Below are positions 5,811 through 8,981 of a stretch of DNA of 8,981 bases, piece by piece. The notes beneath the pieces were generated by a model. It saw nothing but the letters and a program-made list of their open reading frames with translations. It was not told where the DNA came from and did no database searches. Source of the stretch: an uncultured Beijerinckiaceae bacterium (GTDB lineage Bacteria; Pseudomonadota; Alphaproteobacteria; Rhizobiales; Beijerinckiaceae); NCBI GenBank assembly GCA_937863205.1, contig CALMGA010000215.1, forward strand, positions 1,663 to 10,643, in the 5' to 3' direction. A program made the translations under genes and the position numbers. Numbering within the stretch: the stretch's first letter is position 1; each line of letters starts with the position of its first letter.

Positions 5811-7276
5811 GCCGAGTTCAGCCGGCGCACGGCGCTTCTGGCAAGGGCCGGGTAGAGCGCAGCCATCGCGGCGGCATAGACGATCAGGCCCGTTCCCGCC
5901 TCCAGCGCCATCCGTGCCAGGGGGTGCGGAGCCAGGCGCGCCCACGGCGCGATCAGCAGGGCCGCCGCCATCGCTGAACTGGCGAGCGCGACCTTGGCCG
6001 CATCGCGGGCGGGAAAGCTGAAGCCGGCGAGATGCTGCGCCAGGGCGAAGCCGGCCGCGAAACTCGCCGCCCCGCCGGCAAGGCAGCCGGCCACGGCCCC
6101 GACCAGGGCGCCATCGGCACCGCCATACCTCACGCCCAGGGCAAGGCCGGCGGCGCAGCCGGCCAGGGTCGTGATCGCGTCGACGGCGTTGATCGCCGTG
6201 GTGATCCCCGGCCGCTCGATCAGAAGGAAGACGGGATCGGCGAGGTGCATGCGGATGTTGCGCACGGCGCCGGCCGCCGCCGCCAGCGGCAGCACCGCGA
6301 TCGTCGCCTCGCGGAACGGTGCCGCCACGAACAGGGTGACGAAGGGCTCGGCGAGCAGGCACAGGCCGACGGACGCCGGCACCACCAGCGCCATCAGCAT
6401 CACCCCGCCCAGGCTGAGCTGCCGGAAGCCGTCGGCCCGCGAACCGCCGTCGAGCCGGCGCACGGCGAGGGGAAAGGACGCGGCGATCACCAGCATGGCC
6501 AGCGTCGCCGCCAGCCGCTGCCCGAGGCCCCAGCCGACCGCGACGAGGCCCAGCTCCGCCGCGCCGGCGAGGCGCTCGACCACCAGCCGGATGCCGTTCT
6601 GCGCCACCCAGGCGGCGGCGCCGGCCACGAGCAGCGGCGCCCCGTAGACCAGCGCCGCCGAAAGAAGGCCGCCGCCCGGCAGCCAATCGCCCCCGGTGAC
6701 GCCAAGCCGCCGCCACATCAGCACGGCGCCGACCGCCTGCGCCGCGCTGAAGCCGCCGAGCACGGCCGCAAGCGTCGACGGCTGCCCCGACCGCGCCTCG
6801 AACCGCACCAGGGCGTAGGCGAGGGCGAAGCCGGCGCCGTGGCAGCACATCTGGCCCAGCGTGTAGACGCCGATGCGGCTTTGCGCCCGCGCCCGCTCGC
6901 CGAGATGGGTGACGAGGGAGCGCGTCGCGATGAAGGCCACGGCGGCGACGGCCGTCGTCGTCGGCTGGTGCAGCATGCGCACGACCAGGCATGCGACGGC
7001 CGACGCGGCGGCGAGGGCGAGGGCGAGAACGGACGCCTCGCCGCGCGCGAAGCCGACGCGCCGGGCGCCGCTGAGACCGTCGAGGTAGCGCAGGGTGAAC
7101 TGCGTCCACCACGACAAGCACAGCAGGAAGACGAGGTCCTGGGCGGCGATCAGCAGCGTCAGCACGCCGTAGGGCGCCGGCTCCAGCCAATGCGTCCACA
7201 CGATCGCCGCCGTGACCTGCGCGAGCGGTCCGACCACCTGCGCCGGCAGGTACTTGAGCGTTTGGCGGACCAGCAT
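5777..7276 (-). CDS. Polysaccharide/oligosaccharide flippase-like membrane protein (MOP superfamily)
   Basis: Polytopic inner-membrane protein, 499 aa from the chosen start, with roughly 12-14 hydrophobic segments spread along its length (for example about 8-30, 36-57, 80-100, 105-125, 135-156 and repeatedly to the C-terminus). The pattern, the length and the N-terminus (MLVRQTLKYLPAQVVGPL, then WTHWL and LSWWTQFTLRYL) match Wzx-type or lipopolysaccharide biosynthesis export proteins that flip lipid-linked sugars. I see no glycosyltransferase or polymerase gene beside it, so the substrate is unknown. ATG at 7276-7274 was preferred to an in-frame TTG at 7309 because it starts at the conserved MLVRQT; neither has a strong Shine-Dalgarno. 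The last 34 bases overlap the 3' end of the convergent hbd gene. A different MOP transporter role (MATE-like) is possible but less likely. Confidence 0.8.
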   Translation of the reverse strand: MLVRQTLKYLPAQVVGPLAQVTAAIVWTHWLEPAPYGVLTLLIAAQDLVFLLCLSWWTQFTLRYLDGLSGARRVGFARGEASVLALALAAASAVACLVVRMLHQPTTTAVAAVAFIATRSLVTHLGERARAQSRIGVYTLGQMCCHGAGFALAYALVRFEARSGQPSTLAAVLGGFSAAQAVGAVLMWRRLGVTGGDWLPGGGLLSAALVYGAPLLVAGAAAWVAQNGIRLVVERLAGAAELGLVAVGWGLGQRLAATLAMLVIAASFPLAVRRLDGGSRADGFRQLSLGGVMLMALVVPASVGLCLLAEPFVTLFVAAPFREATIAVLPLAAAAGAVRNIRMHLADPVFLLIERPGITTAINAVDAITTLAGCAAGLALGVRYGGADGALVGAVAGCLAGGAASFAAGFALAQHLAGFSFPARDAAKVALASSAMAAALLIAPWARLAPHPLARMALEAGTGLIVYAAAMAALYPALARSAVRRLNSAYRVGMGVPLR

Positions 7277-7390
7277 CGCAGTTTCGCGCGGGAGGGTACG
7301 GCACGGCAACGCCCGGCCCAGCCCATTCGACGAGATCGGAAACGGTAAATCGAAGGGATGCCGCTGCGCGAGGCGGGCCCGACATCGGGA
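7277..7390. other. 114-bp gap between the flippase and aldo/keto reductase genes
   Basis: Both flanking genes are on the minus strand. Just after the reductase stop there is a small dyad, CCCGA-TG-TCGGG on the minus strand, without a following T-run, so it is not a convincing terminator. No clear promoter is visible. The flippase could be co-transcribed with the reductase or have its own weak promoter. Confidence 0.4.
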
Positions 7391-8260
7391 TCAGGCGGAG
7401 CCGGCCACCGTGTTCAGCTCGGCCATCGCCTCGTCGGGCAGCGTCAGTTCGGCGGCGGCGAGGTTTTCGCGGAGGTGCCCGACGCTGGACGTGCCGGGGA
7501 TGAGCAGGATGTTGGGCGCGCGGCGCAGCAGCCAGGCCAGCGCGACCTGCATCGGCGTGGCACCGAGGCGCCCGGCCACCGCCGTCAAGGTCGAGGACTG
7601 CAGCGGGCTGAAGCCGCCCAGCGGGAAGTAGGGCACGTAGGCGATGCCGGCCTCCGCCAGTTCGTCGACCACGGGATCGTCGCCCCGATGGGCCAGATTG
7701 TACTGGTTCTGCACGCACACGATCTCGCAGATCGAGCGACCCTGCGCGATCTGCGTCGGGGTGACGTTGCTCAGCCCGATGTGGCGCACGAGGCCCTGCC
7801 GCTGCAGGTCGGCGAGGATCGCGAGCGGCTCGGCGATCGATCCTTCGGCGAGGCCGTGGGCGAACAGGGCGCGCAGGTTGACCACGTCGAGCACGTCCAC
7901 GCCGAGGTTGCGCAGGTTGTCGTGCACGGCTTGCGTCAGTTCTTCGCGCGAAAAGGCCGGGTTCCAGGATTTGTCGGCGCCGCGCCGCGCCCCGACCTTT
8001 GTGACGATCACGAGATCGTCGGGATAGGGCGCCAGCGCCTCGCGGATCAGCTGGTTGGTGACGTGGGGCCCGTAGAAGTCGCTGGTGTCGATGTGGTCGA
8101 CACCGTTGTCCACCGCTTCGCGCAGCACCGCCAGGGCGGCGTCGCGGTCGTCCGGCGGCCCGAACACGCCGGGTCCGGCGAGGCGCATGGCGCCGTAGCC
8201 GAGCCGCGTCACGTTGCGCCCGCCAAGCGGATAAGTGCCGGATCGGTCGATGGGGGACAT
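7391..8260 (-). CDS. pdxI: Aldo/keto reductase of the YdbC/PdxI type (probable pyridoxal reductase)
   Basis: Cytoplasmic TIM-barrel NADPH-dependent reductase, 289 aa. Long stretches, including RLGYGAMRLAGPGVFGPP (19-36), HIDTSDFYGPHVTNQ (56-70), LGVDVLDVVNLR (119-130), HIGLSNVTPTQ (160-170) and LLIPGTSSVGHLREN (252-266), match E. coli YdbC as I remember it. YdbC has been named PdxI and reduces pyridoxal to pyridoxine in B6 salvage. Of the AKR tetrad, Asp58, Tyr63 and Lys88 are present, but the usual His position is Asn128 (VVNLR), as in E. coli YdbC. ATG at 8260-8258 follows a perfect AGGAGG (8271-8266) with a 5-nt spacer. It diverges from a LysR-type gene across 98 bp, so that regulator is a likely controller. 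The family is certain; the physiological substrate in this organism is inferred. Confidence 0.9.
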   Translation of the reverse strand: MSPIDRSGTYPLGGRNVTRLGYGAMRLAGPGVFGPPDDRDAALAVLREAVDNGVDHIDTSDFYGPHVTNQLIREALAPYPDDLVIVTKVGARRGADKSWNPAFSREELTQAVHDNLRNLGVDVLDVVNLRALFAHGLAEGSIAEPLAILADLQRQGLVRHIGLSNVTPTQIAQGRSICEIVCVQNQYNLAHRGDDPVVDELAEAGIAYVPYFPLGGFSPLQSSTLTAVAGRLGATPMQVALAWLLRRAPNILLIPGTSSVGHLRENLAAAELTLPDEAMAELNTVAGSA

Positions 8261-8265
8261 GATCG

Positions 8266-8271
8266 CCTCCT
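8266..8271 (-). promoter_or_regulatory. Consensus Shine-Dalgarno of the aldo/keto reductase gene
   Basis: AGGAGG on the minus strand, five bases before the ATG at 8260. It is the strongest ribosome binding site in the window and fixes the start. Confidence 0.85.
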
Positions 8272-8286
8272 GAAGCCGTGAAAGAA

Positions 8287-8299
8287 CGCTGATCTAGCG
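8287..8299. promoter_or_regulatory. Hyphenated dyad CGCT-N5-AGCG in the divergent gap
   Basis: CGCT (8287-8290) and AGCG (8296-8299) flank GATCT. It lies 27 bases upstream of the reductase start, where a promoter or activator site for that gene would be. The arms are only 4 bp, so it may be chance. Confidence 0.3.
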
Positions 8300-8330
8300 C
8301 TTGCCGGGCCGCGCGGGAACGGGGCGCATT

Positions 8331-8347
8331 CCGCACGGGCTGTGCGG
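8331..8347. promoter_or_regulatory. 6-bp perfect dyad CCGCAC-N5-GTGCGG, candidate LysR-type operator
   Basis: CCGCAC (8331-8336) and GTGCGG (8342-8347) are perfect inverted arms around GGGCT. The element ends two bases before the GGAG Shine-Dalgarno of the LysR-type gene, in the 98-bp region shared with the divergent reductase. LysR-type regulators commonly bind dyads in such gaps and repress their own gene; binding here is inferred from position only. Confidence 0.4.
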
Positions 8348-8358
8348 CGGAGCGAACG

Positions 8359-8981
8359 ATGAGGTACGACCTGGCCGATCTCAGGGCCTTCGTCGCGGTG
8401 GCCGGCGCCGGCGGCTTCCGTGACGGCGCCCGCACGACCGGCAGCAGCGCCTCGGGCCTGAGCGAGGCGGTGCGTCGGCTGGAAGCGCGGCTCGGCGTCC
8501 GGCTTCTCAACCGCACCACGCGCTGCGTCGTCCCCACCGAAGCGGGCGCGCGCCTGCTGGAGCGCCTGGGACCGGCGCTGGGCGAGGTGGAGGCTGCGCT
8601 CGACGTGGTCAACGGCTTCCGCGACAGGCCGGGCGGCACCTTGCGCCTCAACGTGCCGGTCGTCGCCGCCCGCCTCGTGCTGCCGGCGATCGTGCCGGGC
8701 TTCCTCGCCGCCTATCCCGACATCAAGCTGGAGGTGATCGCCGAGGACGGCTTCGTGGACGTGCTCGCCGCCGGCTGCGACGCCGGCATCCGCTACGACG
8801 ACCGGCTGGAGGGCGACATGATCGCGGTGCCGATCGGGCCGCGGGTGCAGCGCTTCGCCACCGCCGCCGCGCCCGGCTACCTCGATCGCCACGGCCGGCC
8901 GGCGCATCCCCGCGACCTGCTCGCCCACGCCTGCCTGTGCGGCCGGTTCGCCAGCGGCGCGACGACCACGCCGTGGGAGTT
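8359..8981 (+). CDS. LysR-family transcriptional regulator, N-terminal 207 residues (runs off the right edge)
   Basis: DNA-binding regulator. The winged helix-turn-helix occupies about residues 1-60: DLADLRAFVAVAGAGGF leads into the recognition region at 24-42, then RRLEARLGVRLLNRTTR (39-55) and PTEAG (59-63), all typical of the family. A linker helix (about 64-90) precedes the periplasmic-binding-like effector domain starting at GGTLRLNVP (92-100), with FLAAYPDIKLEV (115-126), DAGIRYDDRLEGDMIAVPIGP (141-161) and the YLDRHGRP segment (174-181). Only the first part of that domain is in the window. ATG at 8359 has GGAG at 8349-8352 with a 6-nt spacer. It is divergent from the YdbC/PdxI-like reductase gene, its most likely target besides itself. 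The effector is unknown. Confidence 0.93.
   Translation, partial: MRYDLADLRAFVAVAGAGGFRDGARTTGSSASGLSEAVRRLEARLGVRLLNRTTRCVVPTEAGARLLERLGPALGEVEAALDVVNGFRDRPGGTLRLNVPVVAARLVLPAIVPGFLAAYPDIKLEVIAEDGFVDVLAAGCDAGIRYDDRLEGDMIAVPIGPRVQRFATAAAPGYLDRHGRPAHPRDLLAHACLCGRFASGATTTPWE

Noticed and set aside
7277..7309. TTG start for the flippase, 11 codons upstream
   Set aside because: The conserved N-terminus begins at MLVRQT (ATG at 7276), and the TTG has no better ribosome site.
4656..8651. A 1331-codon open frame on the minus strand crossing hbd, the flippase, the reductase and the start of the LysR-type gene
   Set aside because: It covers four genes that are clear homologues in other frames, its translation is dominated by Arg, Ala, Gly and Pro with no family motif, and such frames are expected opposite or beside GC3-rich genes.

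Overview
The window is high-GC DNA with strong G/C preference at third codon positions. Its left half holds the start of a division and cell wall (dcw) cluster. Protein features (the FtsL style, the FtsI and RsmH sequences, the flippase N-terminus) suggest an alphaproteobacterium, probably Hyphomicrobiales (Rhizobiales). This is inferred from sequence character only; no marker gene fixes the genus.

Layout: (1) Positions 1-3998, minus strand, form a tight operon read right to left: rsmH (16S rRNA m4C1402 methyltransferase), ftsL (divisome subunit), ftsI (PBP3 transpeptidase) and murE (meso-diaminopimelate ligase, cut by the left edge). Each junction is a 4-base stop/start overlap, with start codons TTG (ftsL), ATG (ftsI) and apparently CTG (murE). 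(2) Positions 3999-4934 contain no convincing gene. mraZ, which usually precedes rsmH, is not seen; the stretch holds several short inverted and direct repeats. A perfect 15-bp inverted repeat covers the rsmH Shine-Dalgarno sequence and start codon. (3) 4935-5810, plus strand, encodes a 3-hydroxybutyryl-CoA dehydrogenase. (4) 5777-7276, minus strand, encodes a polytopic polysaccharide flippase-like membrane protein whose 3' end overlaps the preceding gene tail to tail by 34 bp. (5) 7391-8260, minus strand, encodes an aldo/keto reductase closely resembling E. coli YdbC/PdxI (pyridoxal reductase). It is divergent from (6) a LysR-family regulator at 8359-8981, cut by the right edge; the 98-bp gap between them carries two dyad elements.

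The dcw genes act together: MurE makes the peptidoglycan precursor, FtsI cross-links septal peptidoglycan, FtsL holds the FtsI-containing divisome complex, and RsmH modifies the ribosomal P site. The right half is a set of separate metabolic and transport units. I see no rRNA, tRNA, CRISPR array, insertion sequence or phage gene, and no clear new multi-gene system. The most interesting signals are regulatory: the rsmH start-site hairpin, the apparent CTG start of murE, and the repeat-bearing, mraZ-less leader region.
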